Of a stretch of 64,000 nt of DNA, positions 52,485 to 63,988 are shown piece after piece. The position numbers were made by a program, and so were the translations under genes. How positions within the stretch are numbered: position 1 is the stretch's first letter; every line of letters begins with the position of its first letter. The stretch is from Paraphysomonas bandaiensis (taxonomy: Eukaryota; Chrysophyceae). A model generated the notes under the pieces. It ran no database searches. It saw nothing but the letters and a program-made list of their open reading frames with translations, and had not been told where the DNA came from. The DNA lies in contig CBFFRP010000091.1 in the NCBI GenBank assembly GCA_965644295.1, forward strand, positions 62,001 through 126,000, in the 5' to 3' direction.

Positions 52485-53130
52485 ATTTCTGTACTGTACC
52501 AGTCGTAATATGAAAATCAGATGAAGTCAGTGCTGTATAATTATCAAGAGTGTGGATCCTCACAACACTCTACATACATACGTATACCATATCTATAGTT
52601 GATATATACATATGTATATACTGCTGTACGTGCTCTGCACCTGTACATGCAGCATACAGCGGTATATACTGTACATGTATACCGGTATATCCCAAAAGCA
52701 CTTCAATAGTCATAAAAATCCTATATTTTTTGTTATAAAAGTACGATACACCTATAAAATACCAACAATATTTTGAATTCGGAAGCAGACTAGATACTGC
52801 TGTATGCAGTTTTCTTCCTCCACAGCTGGCCACTGTAGCTGTACACATACACCGGTACAGCAGTATTGTATGTACATGTACTCCTCTGTATGTATGTATG
52901 TATGTGTGTGTGTTGAATGGTTAAGTGATAAGAGTATTCGTGATGTGCTGAGTTTCATTCAAACAATAGAACTGTAAAAACACTCAGTCCTGGTAGTTTG
53001 TTTTATAGGACTATTGTCTTAACTATTGTGTATATATTAACCAACTGAACGAAAGCCTATAGGCGAGTCTATGAAGTGCTGGTTCTTGTGTTAGTATAAT
53101 TTAATTCTAATTCACTATCCACAAACAATC
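52485..53130. promoter_or_regulatory. Shared 5' region of RhoGDI and PP2A genes
   Basis: 646 bases, rich in GTAC/TATAC words and a short (GTAT)n-(GT)n run (about 52889-52913). It includes the palindromic core TATACCGGTATA at 52678-52689. Confidence 0.35.
52677..52690. promoter_or_regulatory. Palindrome TATACCGGTATA upstream of RhoGDI
   Basis: GTATACCGGTATAT, 13 of 14 bases as at 33859 and 36184, here about 195 bases upstream of the RhoGDI start and 440 bases upstream of the PP2A start. Confidence 0.35.
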
Positions 53131-54597
53131 ATGCAAGAACAACAACAGACATCTGTAAACGACTTGGATGCATGGATCGAGAAGTTGTATAGCTGTAAGT
53201 CACTGACTGAGAATGAAGTGAAGCTATTATGCGAGAAAGTAAGCGTCTGTGTTGCGATGCGAATGCTTATCTCAGTGATTGTTTTCAGGCACGTGAAGTG
53301 TTTATGGAAGAGTCAAATGTACAGCCAGTTCGATGCCCGGTTACAATATGCGGTGATGTGCATGGACAACTCCACGACCTCATTGAATTATTTCGTATTG
53401 GTGGTCAAGCGCCTGATACGAATTATTTATTCATGGGGGATTATGTTGATAGAGGCTATTACTCGGTATGCACTTAGTGGTGTGCTTCTTGTACAGTTTT
53501 AATGAGTATTTTATAGGTGGAGACTGTGAGTTTATTAGTGTGCTTGAAGGTTAGATTCCCAGAGCGCGTATTTATTCTTCGCGGCAATCACGAAAGTCGA
53601 CAAATTACCCAAGTGTATGTGCATTAGAAGTATGCGTCTGCTAGACAAAATGACTGATTGTGGTGTTGTAGATACGGATTTTTTGACGAATGTGTACGTA
53701 AATACGGCAGCGGAAACGTATGGAAGATGTATACTGACTTATTTGATTATCTCCCGTTGACTGCGGTAGTCGAGGATCAAATATTCTGTTTACACGGAGG
53801 CCTTTCGCCTTCTATTGATACACTTGACCACATCCGCCAACTGGACAGAGTGCAGGAGGTACAAAAACAAAACCATCGAGTGTTGTTGTTTTGTGTACTC
53901 TAAATATATTACTTATTATTGGAGTAGATGATGTAGCCATTTGAATTTGATTACGAAACGAATAATTATTGCTCGCTCTGTCTTATGGTCATGTAGGTAC
54001 CCCATGAGGGCCCTATGTGCGACCTGCTGTGGTCAGATCCAGATGATAGAAAGGGGTGGGGTATTTCGCCGAGGTACTGTAACATTACTCTCAATATTTC
54101 TGTACGTGGGATCCATTACGTTTTTATAATATGTAATGGATATTTTCTTTGACATCAATCTACGTAACATATTTTGATGGGTATGTTTAGAGGTGCTGGG
54201 TATACATTCGGGAGCGATATCTCTGAGATTTTCAACCACAAGAATGGCCTTACCCTCGTTTCTAGGGCTCACCAGCTGGTCATGGATGTAAGTGTTGTGT
54301 ACCCTATTTGCTAATGATGTGAGTGAATTGTTAATGATTTTGACAGGGATATAACTGGTCGCATGTGATGAATGTGGTAACAATATTCAGCGCACCTAAC
54401 TACTGCTACCGGTGCGGGAATCAGGCCGCCATCATGGAGGTCGACGAATACTTGAACAAGACATTGTAAGTGTTCCATATGTTGCTCTTTGTGGTGGCCC
54501 TTTTGCTTAATTTCTTATATCCAGCCTCCAGTTCGATCCTGCCCCACGCCGCGGCGAGCCAATGGTCACTCGCAGAACACCAGACTACTTTCTGTAG
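53131..54597 (+). CDS. PP2Ac: Serine/threonine phosphatase PP2A catalytic subunit
   Basis: Eight exons: 53131-53238, 53289-53465, 53517-53614, 53672-53858, 53997-54073, 54191-54287, 54347-54465, 54525-54597; 311 residues against about 309 for PP2Ac, with phases closing. The metal-site motifs GDVHGQ, GDYVDRG, RGNHESR, the LHGGLSPS loop and the NWSH histidine are all present. So are [25 protein letters not shown] and the C-terminal RRTPDYFL that is methylated on the last leucine and binds regulatory subunits. It should dephosphorylate many Ser/Thr substrates in complexes with A and B subunits. The match is closer to PP2A than to PP4 or PP6. The segment NWSHVMN differs from the usual NWCHDRN. 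Confidence 0.96.
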
Positions 54598-54751
54598 CTT
54601 GCGACAGCTGCTGTCAAGTCAGGCAGGTGGTCGATGTACTTTGAAGTTGGTTTGCTGTTTGGCTGTATGAGATTCATACAATGTAACTAGTATTGAAAAG
54701 TGAATTTAGTAGCCGACGCTCTGTTCAGCATTATTAATTAAATCTCGATAT

Positions 54752-54988
54752 CTAACTTTCGAATGTAAGAGAGTTTGGACATATATGAGATACCAGCTCA
54801 ATCTGACATAGCTCATCAAGTCCGTACAGCTTGTCCACAATCCTGATCTGTTCTTCATGGACTGCATACTGTATCGATAGTAGGATAATACCCTCTAGCA
54901 AGTTTCTCTTAACTCTACCATTAAGATAGGTTCGAGCTCTATCTTGCAGCTCCTGCTGAGGTTCCTCATCCATGTTGGTTTTTGACAT
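54752..54988 (-). CDS. Small protein, possibly with a Dpy-30-like helix pair
   Basis: 78 residues from ATG to TAG. The segment RARTYLNGRVKRNLLEGIILLS loosely fits the first helix of the Dpy-30/RIIa dimerisation motif (Y-L-x3-V-x3-LL-x-G). The usual NP-x-FLA-YL second part is missing. The rest is charged and helical (EEQIRIVDKLYGLDEL). I cannot assign a function. It could be a short real gene, a fragment with unseen exons, or chance. It lies tail to tail with PP2A, 155 bases away. Confidence 0.4.
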   Translation of the reverse strand: MSKTNMDEEPQQELQDRARTYLNGRVKRNLLEGIILLSIQYAVHEEQIRIVDKLYGLDELCQIELVSHICPNSLTFES

Positions 54989-55174
54989 TTTACTTGTTTA
55001 TTAAAGTAAAGGAAAGTAATGTCGTTAGACTAGATAGTTTATTATTTCATAGGAAATTATGCATTGTCATGTAAACACCTCAACTTTTTAATTTTATACT
55101 TTTTCCATGTTAGTCTCTAATCGAATTCCGTATCATGAATCGTCATGATACTTCAGTTTTCCCTGTATTTTGTA

Positions 55175-56212
55175 CTTAGTTATATTTAACCATGGGCAAT
55201 AAGGAGGCTATATCGTCCCGCGCTCAAAATTTAGACAAGGGAAGATAGTCCTTCTCCCTAGGTTAAATTGTAGCTTATTGTCATGATGTTGAAAGAGTAA
55301 TATTAGATTGTATATAGCTAATAGCTATTAACAGGGATAGGGAACAATGTAATGTATTGCAATACATTGTACTATATATTGTAAAATATATTGATTGGTG
55401 GGCTGATCAAATATTCCATCAATATTATGATTGTCATATACAGAAAGCTTCTTAACTGTAGGGTAAAATATAAGCCGATGTATATAAATCTCCGTTCAGA
55501 CAGTGATTATTGCAACAATACAGAGGATGACGAAGCTGAAGTTGGCTATATGCGGAAAAATTCTTCAATCAGCTTAAAAATTTAAGAAACGGAAAGTTGA
55601 AATATCTAAGTACAGGTGCACGAGTCATGTAGAATGTACTACCAATACATGTAAACGCCTGTTCAGCGCAGCAAAACTGATTATATCAGTGTTGCGCAAA
55701 CGTATGCATCCTACCACACTTAATATGCTGTTGCTTGCTGAAAGCTAACCGACAGTCGTGGCCGGATGCAAGCATATTTCAATTAATATTGGATGACTAT
55801 GGTGATGATGATGTCACCGATGATGGCTCAGAGGATGAGTATGAGGAAATTTTTAATTAGTAAAGAGTAGAGGGTTTAATGACCTTAGACCTTATAATGA
55901 CAAGTACTAAAAACTACGGATGTATTTACTTACTGATTAGTCATACTAATATATTGCAATATATTTTTCCCTATCCCTGGCTATTAGTAGCTTGCTTGCT
56001 GTAATAAGAAATAGGTGTTTCCTGATTAGCATTAAGAAAACAAAAATGAGAATACGTATTGTTTCGAATGAATGGTATGTATACTGGCTGCGTATGCATT
56101 GGGAAATTTGCATGTGGGAAACTCAAACAATAAACCCCCAAATTTCTATATATAATAGCGACAACAATTGCACTCTTACCACAGAAGGATACTGAGGAAA
56201 TAGCAACTGTCA
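55175..56212 (-). repeat. Old duplicated segment, copy 2 (split by a hAT element)
   Basis: The reverse complement matches 638-897 and 1680-1795 in order. The hAT element 55332-55979 sits inside it. Joining the flanks restores the alignment with copy 1, which shows that the hAT arrived after the duplication. Confidence 0.65.
55332..55979 (+). mobile_element. Decayed hAT-superfamily DNA transposon
   Basis: 648 bases with inverted ends CAGGGATAGGGAA ... TTTCCCTATCCCTG. It is flanked by an 8-base duplication GCTATTAA/GCTATTAG (7 of 8 match), the target size of hAT elements. Between 55640 and 55860 a relic of the transposase C-terminal dimerisation domain is readable: CKRLFSAAKLIIS and TLNMLLLAES, then, after a one-base shift near 55735, ANRQSWPDASIF and an acidic tail ending at a TAG near 55858. 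Most of the transposase is deleted, so the element is dead on its own but may have been mobile in trans. Confidence 0.88.
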
Positions 56213-56464
56213 GGATACTTTTCAAGCCCTAATTCTATGCACTATGTCATAATTCTTGGTCATAACTTATTATAAAGTGCTTGTGAGGTAAATATGGAAC
56301 ACTACAACGATTCCATAATCATAGATTTTAGAATAGCACACAAAGGAATGAGCACTTTCCCTTACAAAAAATACCATGATTGTTAGTAACAACAGTACTG
56401 GATATCGTAATATATATAAATATGATACAGTCCACACTATTTGACACACATTCAGTGCGATATC

Positions 56465-56974
56465 CTAACGCACCAACACAACAGCTAGAGCAAACGAAAA
56501 TGCTATTATATAGCTGACAGGCCCAACTAATCTACTTCCTGAATTGCATCCACAACGCTCGACTGCAATCTTCACGTGCCACAGTACATCATCCCAGCAC
56601 CCTTCCAGCTCTTTAGCTGTTACATATGTGAAATACGATTGTGTGTCAATAGCAAGCACTTACGAGGGTCGAAAAAATAACCATCAGGAAGACACACGCC
56701 ATCGCATGCATAATACATTTTATCTATTTTATTCTGGCAGCCATCAGGGCAGACACCGTACGTGGGATCACAAGACATACACGAGTTGACTGTAGTTCCA
56801 TCCCCTCTATTCGCGATTTTCCTGGTAGCTGTTGAAACAAAATAAAAACGAAGCACGGAGACACGGACTACACTAAAACTACACACCTCGTACACACTCG
56901 TGGGTATTGGCTTTTTGTTGCGCTAGCGCTGATATAATCAGACATGAATATATCCACAGTCGTAGAGACGACAT
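56465..56974 (-). CDS. Small secreted or surface-anchored Cys-rich protein
   Basis: Exons (minus) 56974-56887, 56828-56664 and 56616-56465; 134 residues with phases closing. Residues 1-19 are a signal peptide (RLWIYSCLIISALAQ). The mature part is Cys-rich: CMSCDPTYGVCPDGCQ, MYYACDGVCLPDGYFFDP, EGCW, then VERCGCN. It ends in a hydrophobic tail (ISYIIAF-type stretch, SYIIAFSFALAVVLV) that could be a GPI signal or a membrane anchor. The cysteine pattern and the PDGYFFDP motif look like a conserved family that I have no name for. I give no function. It is divergent from the helicase gene, 466 bases away. Confidence 0.7.
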
Positions 56975-57440
56975 TATACGGGGCCCTCTTGATCAAACGC
57001 TAGCGGTAACGAGTATGTTTTTCTTTCAGTATCTCCTTTCGAAGTACTGCTGTTGGCACTCACTTATGTTGTCGGTATAGTGTATGGAAGCAGTCTAGTA
57101 TGCTGCTTCCGTTTATACATAGCGGTGTGTATGCTGGTACAGCACTCAACAGAACTACTCGACAGTCCCCTATACAAATTAACGTAACGCACTCTCCACT
57201 GTAGTCGGAATACCAGAATACACCCACAGAATACTACGAACTACTGTCCAGAATTAATTTTTGTCAACTTTTTTTTTGTAAAATTGTCCCTACATTGTCT
57301 TGTACCTGTAGGTGTACCTGCACACCACACTACGAGTAGGACAGTACGACAATGTGAAGTCCACTGACAGGCTGGTGTGTTAAGTTCTTGGCCCAACATC
57401 ATCTCACTGAACCGCTTCACATCACCACACAGTGAGCAAT
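56975..57440. promoter_or_regulatory. Shared 5' region of the Cys-rich and helicase genes
   Basis: 466 bases between divergent start codons, with a poly-T run near 57270. Nothing specific recognised. Confidence 0.35.
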
Positions 57441-60400
57441 ATGGAGGCTGATTGGGGTGTGAGTTGTTTCACAGGAGATGATGATTTCGATCAGCGGTAT
57501 GATGGGTCTGAGTATGCTCAAGATGACTATATCAGAGACCATATTATGGACGATCACGATGAGGCCTCTGAAACATACGATCATGACAGTGCACCTCCCG
57601 TTAAATCAATTAAGAAAGCACGATCACAGAAGCGGAAGTCACGCAAGAAACGCCTGACGAATGTTGAGTATTTCTATGACATTATACTGTCGTGGGCTGT
57701 GTCGGCTCTCTATGAGGACTCTCGTCACAAACTTCGCTTGCCTCCTCTAGTCCCTTTACGCAAAGACTACCAGACTGTGTCGCAATACTGTGATACCTTG
57801 TTGCAGCTCCCTATCGAGGAATCCAGAGCCAGTCTTGTACGTGGGATGCATTGTCCAGAGGCTTGTTTTTCATTGCAATATGTAAACAGTCCGAACGACT
57901 GCACACAGTCCACCCCATTGGTCGCCTTAGAATTCATACATCACGGTGGGAGCGAAGTGCTAAAGCCAGGATGGATTCTCTTCTTATACCCTCAAACTTC
58001 TGATGAAAGTAGTTACTATTCGAAAAACAAGAAACGAAAATATTCTTCATCCGAGACTCTGAAGCATCAGCTTGTACAGGATATGCAGTTACACAGCGGT
58101 GTACCTGCTACTCTTGCCCTTGGAAAATACTCTTTTTCATCTTGTGCGTATGGATCAGGTTCGGTACTACTTTGGGTTCATGCCGACAATTTGTCTCGTA
58201 TAGTTAACCTTGGAACCCATTTAAAAGCATATGCCGTTGAGAATTTGATATCCTACCAACGCATGGTGAGTGCATGTCTGGACAGACCTTGTCCACCATT
58301 CATGCCTGCTCTACTTGGACAAAAGCAAGCCACACGTATCAGATTCGATTATAGTAATGACAATGATGACTCTATTATCGAAGTCAGTCAAGAATCATCA
58401 TCTGAGTGTACTCTAAATTTGAATCAATCTGACGGAAAGAGTGACGATGACTCCGATGCAGAGCAACATTCGAATGAGGAGAGTGGATATTTAGACTTTA
58501 ACCACGAGCTTCCTGCATTGGATGCTAGTCAACAGAAGGCATTGGATCAGATCATGGATAGTGACCGGGGAGGAAATGGGTCACGACTTCACATAGTACA
58601 AGGTCCACCAGGTACAATGCGGAATTTTTTTCCTTTGTTTCTGCTCTATTGTGTGTGGTTTACACTTAACTATTTGGATGGCTTGTTCTGTGAAAATTAT
58701 GTGTACCATATGTCGATGATGAGTTAAGCTCTGTATCTGTTTGTGTAGGGTGTGGAAAAACTTTTTTTCTGGTACACTTACTCCACCGCCTAGTTTGTCA
58801 AGAATCCCCTCGATGTGTTCTTGTTTGTGCTCCTTCTAATAAGGCAGTGAGTGTTGTGATAGAAAAATATCGCGAATCTAGCCGACTAGGTAGATGGCGA
58901 GAAAGACCCGTGTTGATGGTAGGAGTACAGGACAAGATAGAGATGTGCTCAACGGCTAGACTTGGGGCAGTCGATATGGCGTGCAGTATTGTGGAGGGAG
59001 AGCGGGTAGTTGCCCCAGGCGATGCTGTAAAACAATTACGAGATCTATTTACACAATGCTCCTGTGGAGTGCATAAACACTCTGCATGTGACGACTGTGG
59101 CACATTTCGAAACACATACAGTGATACTACCCCACAACTTGTCTCTGGCCCCAGAGGGATCCTTCCCCCAGCCCTCATTGAGATAATATTGTCTGTTACG
59201 GAGCCAACAGCGGCTTCAGATACTCTTGTATACACCTATTCGCATAGAGTTGCGGTAGCGCTTACCGCCATTGGAGACGTGTTTGGCGAATCTGTTGCTC
59301 TCCTGGACAGGCTATATTCAACTTCAGCCGACACCGTATGTCATGTCTGCGTGCGCAGCATGGCAAAGCAAGTAATGAATGCGCTTGTTGACGAATACTA
59401 CGACGTAGTAAATGTATTACAGTCAGTAGTTCCCGAGTTCTTTAAGTCGTCAATTCGGTCATCGCATATAAGTGTGATAAATGCATTGCAGGGGTTATCC
59501 AAGACTACGTGTGAGATACTGCTGGACGGTGTGTGTGGTGATTATAATGATGCAACTGTAGCAACGGAGCTTCTTCTCTCCGCTTTAAAAATTATGAGCA
59601 ATGACATTAAAGACCCGACATTTGAAACGAGTTTTTTAAATGAACTATTAGCATCTGCCTGGGTGGTCTGCTGCACACTATCAAGTGCTGGGTCTGGCGT
59701 GATGAAAGTATGTCGTGACCGATTTGATGTTCTAATTGTTGATGAAGCTGGCCAGTGTCTTGAGAGTGAGCTACTTGTGGCATGCAATACCAACCCTCAG
59801 CGACTAGTTTTGATAGGTGACCCTAAGCAGCTTCCAGCTACAGTACTTTCTTTGGAGGCTCAAAAAATACATTTAGGACGATCTACCATGGAGCGTTTAA
59901 TGTACAGTTGTAGCACACCTTATGTGATGCTTAATACGCAGTATCGTATGCATGCAGATATATGTCAGTTCCCAAATAAACAATTCTACAACAAACAACT
60001 CCTCACTGCCAGTTCTGTTGACACTCGTCCTTGCATAATTGACCCGATAATACGAAGACTAAAGAGAAATAGTGCTCTATCTCGCATGGGAAATTACATG
60101 TTTGTGAATATATCATCCGGTGAAACTGGTGGGGGATACCGCGGGAAGAGCAAATGCAACATTGGAGAGGCGGATTTTATATCGAGGTGCGTATGGGTGT
60201 ATTGATGTAGCTTGTGTTGTCATTATTATATTTCAGGATGCTTGTGTATTGGCATCGAAATGGAATTGCAGTACATTCACAAGTTGGAATCATAACTTTT
60301 TATGCTGCACAAGTGGCTGCTATAAAAAAAAGTTTGAGTAAAGTGGGGTCTGAACTCGGTGCTGCTCACAAAGCTATTAAAGTTATGTCTATTGATGGCT

Positions 60401-60651
60401 TTCAGGGCTCTGAGGCGGACTTAATTATAGTATCATTTGTTAGAAGCAATTCAACTTCAACAGTAGGTTTTGTAAGTGACTTTCAAAGATTGAATGTTTC
60501 GCTTACACGTGCGAAGCATTCACTGGTTCTAGTTGGATGTGCGGAAACGCTGAAGTCATCAGACTCGTCTGATTTACGTCAGCTTGTACACGATGCTGTG
60601 ACCCGTAATAGAATAATTGATTTTGATAGTGCTTTGTCATACATGAAATAG
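57441..60651 (+). CDS. UPF1/SEN1-type superfamily 1 helicase
   Basis: Exons 57441-58611, 58749-60186 and 60237-60651; 1,007 residues with phases closing. The N-terminal 390 residues carry acidic and Lys/Arg-rich segments (KKARSQKRKSRKKR, probably a nuclear signal). The helicase core follows: Walker A GPPGCGKTF split by intron 1, motif II VDEAGQ near residue 721, GDPKQLPA, TQYRMH, VMSIDGFQGSEADLIIVSF and NVSLTRAKHSLVLVG. These are the motifs of the UPF1-like group (UPF1, SEN1, IGHMBP2), ATP-driven 5'-3' RNA/DNA helicases. A Cys cluster (CSCGVHKHSACDDCG) inserted in domain 1 may bind zinc. The Sen1/senataxin branch is my best guess, but I cannot place it firmly. ATG 57441 is the first in frame. 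Confidence 0.92.
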
Positions 60652-60911
60652 ACAAGTATGGTGTTAAGTGTTAATGATTTACAATTATTACATGAGTAAA
60701 TTGTATAAAAAGACAAGTGAGTGTCGATGTATGTGTAAGGTGTAAGCAATAGTTGAGACGTGGTACCCTTCGGGTATAAGGTATAAGAACAGAAACCTGC
60801 CCACAGAATAGTATTTATTGCTTTTTCGCCACCAAAAGAAAAAGAAAATATGTAATAAACATCGTTGTTTAAGTATGAGTACCTTTCAGTTAATAGATGT
60901 TGAGGGATAGT

Positions 60912-61460
60912 AGTGAATGTTTTATTACTAACTATATATAGACGTTTAAGAGTCTAAACTAATTTAGCATTGCAATTCAACTAACTGGTTTTTAATTCTG
61001 ATATCCTACTCTTTAATGCTACGAAAGCTGCTTGTGTGTCATTTCAAGCACCAAGGTGCAGCAACTTTCGTTCTATCACTCAAAGCAAACAGGATGTTGA
61101 TATACCTGGCATCTGCTGACTTCAATACTTTTCAGTCCTAACGGTGAACAGCCCGGATGCTTAACTTTAGCATGCAGCCCAATACCCCGATTACCCTTCG
61201 GGTGGGCCCAGTCCCGGATGCCTCTTTATTCGTCAGGGCTCAAAGACGCCTACACAAGAGACACTAATTAGTGTCACTTGTACCACACAAGTATTTGGCT
61301 ATTATGAGTGGGCAGAAGGGCAGAACATTATTTGGCTATCTGCTGACTATACATTATTCGGCTCACGTCAGTTTCCTCGAGAAATGTTTACAGTACTCAT
61401 CCCCCAGAATCCAGAATACCCCAAAAATGGTGAGAGTCACACTTTGTTGAGGGAACGAGA
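60912..61460 (+). repeat. Interspersed repeat family, copy E
   Basis: Near full-length copy, from GAATGTTTTATTACTAAC to CACACTTTGTTGAGGGA. It has the stem GCTTG...CAAGC, ACCCTTCGGGTGGGCCCAG and the CCCGGATGC blocks. It carries a small internal duplication around GGGCAGAAGGGCAGAAC and TTTGGCTAT. Confidence 0.8.
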
Positions 61461-62144
61461 GACTATTAATTCCAATGCTAGTGTAATCAACAAAGTTTTG
61501 AGAGAAACTCCAATAAAATATTTTCTGAAGTCACACTGCAGTTTTTTCGTTTTATGCCCTTCAGAAATCATGTTTCAGTTTCCGTGTCCTATATTGTGTG
61601 TATCTATGTCATTTAACGACTGTTAAAATTCTTTAATAATATTCCCCGTAGAGCACATGGCAACTACGTAACAAGTTTCAAGGTTGTTGTACTCGTAAAC
61701 TTAACAATTTGTTCAACCTGACAACAACTATGTAGTAGTTTTTAGTATTTATTTACCATACTACAAGTTAACTCTTGACTCATAACTCTTTATATATTCC
61801 AATGACACCTCATTAGGGAATACATCCTTTCATTGCCGAATATAATATGGTACGGTAACTTTCAATTAATATAATAGTAAATATTTCAAGGAATTACTGT
61901 AGTAAAAGGTTGAGAATATGATTAAAATTAATCAAGTAGTGAATAGTTACATGTTCCCTTAAGTATATGATTCAGTATACATAACTACCTTCATTCATCC
62001 AGTTCAAGTATTTTGTATTTCATAGTCGTACTGTATATATAGCTATACAGTTAAAAAGTGAATATACATTACAAAGAAAAGAATAATAGAACTAAAAATC
62101 AACAAAGAACGTGTACTAGCTTATATTCAACATTACTTCAGTTC

Positions 62145-62361
62145 AGGGCTAGGTAACAATATATATATTACGATACTAATACTATTGTTAGATAGTTTTG
62201 GAACCTGCCCTACAACAATCAATCAAAATTAATTGAAGTATGCATGCATTCGGCCGCAACTGTCGATTAGATTTCATTTATTGTGAGATACTTTAAACAG
62301 CAACCATATTGGCAAGAATATTTGGTGGGTCCAGCAATCAATATATTGTTGCCTAGCCCTG
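62145..62361 (+). mobile_element. Short non-autonomous hAT-like element
   Basis: 217 bases with inverted ends CAGGGCTAGGTAACAATATAT ... AATATATTGTTGCCTAGCCCTG and no coding capacity. The 8-base flanks (CTTCAGTT, GTTCTGTA) agree in only 5 of 8 positions, so the target duplication is decayed or absent. The right end is shared with 51309-51414. Confidence 0.7.
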
Positions 62362-62923
62362 GTTCTGTAACTGCTCTACGGTTACTTGATACTTACGCCA
62401 GTACTGCATTCACTGATATGAAATATATATAATGTATACGCACGACTTATATATAGGATATAGGATGTGTGTATGCTGTATACGTAGTTGTCCCAAAATT
62501 GTTGATACATGAATTTTGCAAGCACAGCAATATGTATATGTACCCAAGGACGAGGTGAAACCACTGCCCGTACATGTTTTATTTTCCTCTCTACTTTATT
62601 CTGTATATACGAAACGCATTGTCTTATAATAGCATATTAGAGTGTAAGAAATTATTATTCGATGCTTCCGTGTGCATGGAGTGCAGAGTCTTCCGCTTCT
62701 TTTCATAAACTTGTTATTATCAATGACATGGCTACCGACGAATTGAAGAAAATGCTTTCTGCAAACAGCACAAAGCTAACAGCGAGCGTCATTGTGACAG
62801 AACTACTCCTACCGCTTGCTGCTACCAGGGATTACACATAATTAGTATTACGAATCCATCGATATATTGACACATGCATGACATAGCATGCTTGATAACA
62901 CCCTTTCGATTTCAATGTTTCGG

Positions 62924-63988
62924 TTAATTTGAGACCAGCTGGTTCCATTTGGACATATCTAGCAGCTCGAGCCAAGGCGCAATGCGATAGCCCGCCGAGG
63001 TGTACCAGTCTGCAATGTCATCAAAATTCGCAGCCACTTGGCCATCTTTCTTCGAGGTGGTAGGGGAGGTTAGAACGGAATCACAAGCAAATAGGGCTGT
63101 CCCATCAGCGACCCGGATGAGCTCATCAGGAGAGAGTTCCTGGGCAGCACCACTGAGAGTAAGAAGTGCGCAGAGAAAGGAACGGAAAAAACGCCAGAGA
63201 CCGCGACGAGACAATAATCCGTCCGTGTCCTCGTCAATCAAGTCAAATGCAGTTGCTAATTTGGCGCTCTTAGACCTGATAAAATGTAAATTTAAGACAC
63301 ATAAAACTGCTGTGGATATATCAACATAGGAGCACCAATGAAACTGCAGAAAACCACAGCACAATCACAAATCTTACCCTGAACAAAGTACTGCGAGTCC
63401 AATAGCAACCTCTATCGCATCGACCACACCCTTTCCCGTTCTGTCGAAGGCATTGAAGAGTGAACCAAAAGCATCCCTGTTTTTGTCGGTTAATGGGGAA
63501 GACGGTACCCCACCACGACTGACTCTCGCTTCTACATCGGCATAATATTGCTTGCGTCGCTCAGGGTGGATCCGCTGGATGAGACGGTCAAAATCTTTCC
63601 TAGAAAGGAGACCGTCCTTTCCACAAGATGACACGATAGCATGCACAATACGCTCTGGCTCCAGTGCCCTCAATCGAGTTGACAGTGCACTCACCTCACG
63701 CACAGTGGCAGCAGAAATTGACACAACATGCTGGGCGTTGCGACGGTAAAGCATAAGCGTAAAGGTTGCGTCGTCTTCCTCATCTTCCTCGGGGCGCTCG
63801 GGGGAATGAATGATGTTAGAGTGCATGCGACGGTGCATTGGAAGCGAGGTTCTTTTGCGGTCATTAGCACTGGCTTCAGCGACATTCGAGGCACTCACAG
63901 CAGAGATCTTGACCCACTTAGACAAATCGATAAGCTCAATCCATGGGATTATTCTGAATCCTCCGTCATTATACCAGTCTCCAAAGGT
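62924..63988 (-). CDS. EF-hand protein, 3' part (gene continues beyond the window)
   Basis: Exons (minus) 63988-63378 and 63276-62924. An acceptor TTTTCAG at 63989-63995 shows at least one more exon to the right. The visible 320 residues start with FGDWYNDGGFRIIPWIEL and end with ADWYTSAGYRIAPWLEL, so the motif DWY...G...PWxEL...SKW occurs twice. Between them lie at least two EF-hand-like loops: DRTGKGVVDAIE, with a proper glutamate at position 12, and DEDTDGLLSRRG, which lacks it. GKDGLLSRKDF may be a third, partial one. The protein should sense calcium. I do not recognise the DWY-PWxEL unit, which may be a separate small domain. The C-terminus lies in the window at 62924. Confidence 0.75.

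Larger units (their letters stand above)
60652..62923. other. 2.3 kb intergenic region with two repeats
   Basis: No gene seen. It contains interspersed repeat copy E and a short hAT-type element, otherwise AT-rich sequence. 62641-62840 has a stop-interrupted stretch without family likeness. Confidence 0.5.
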
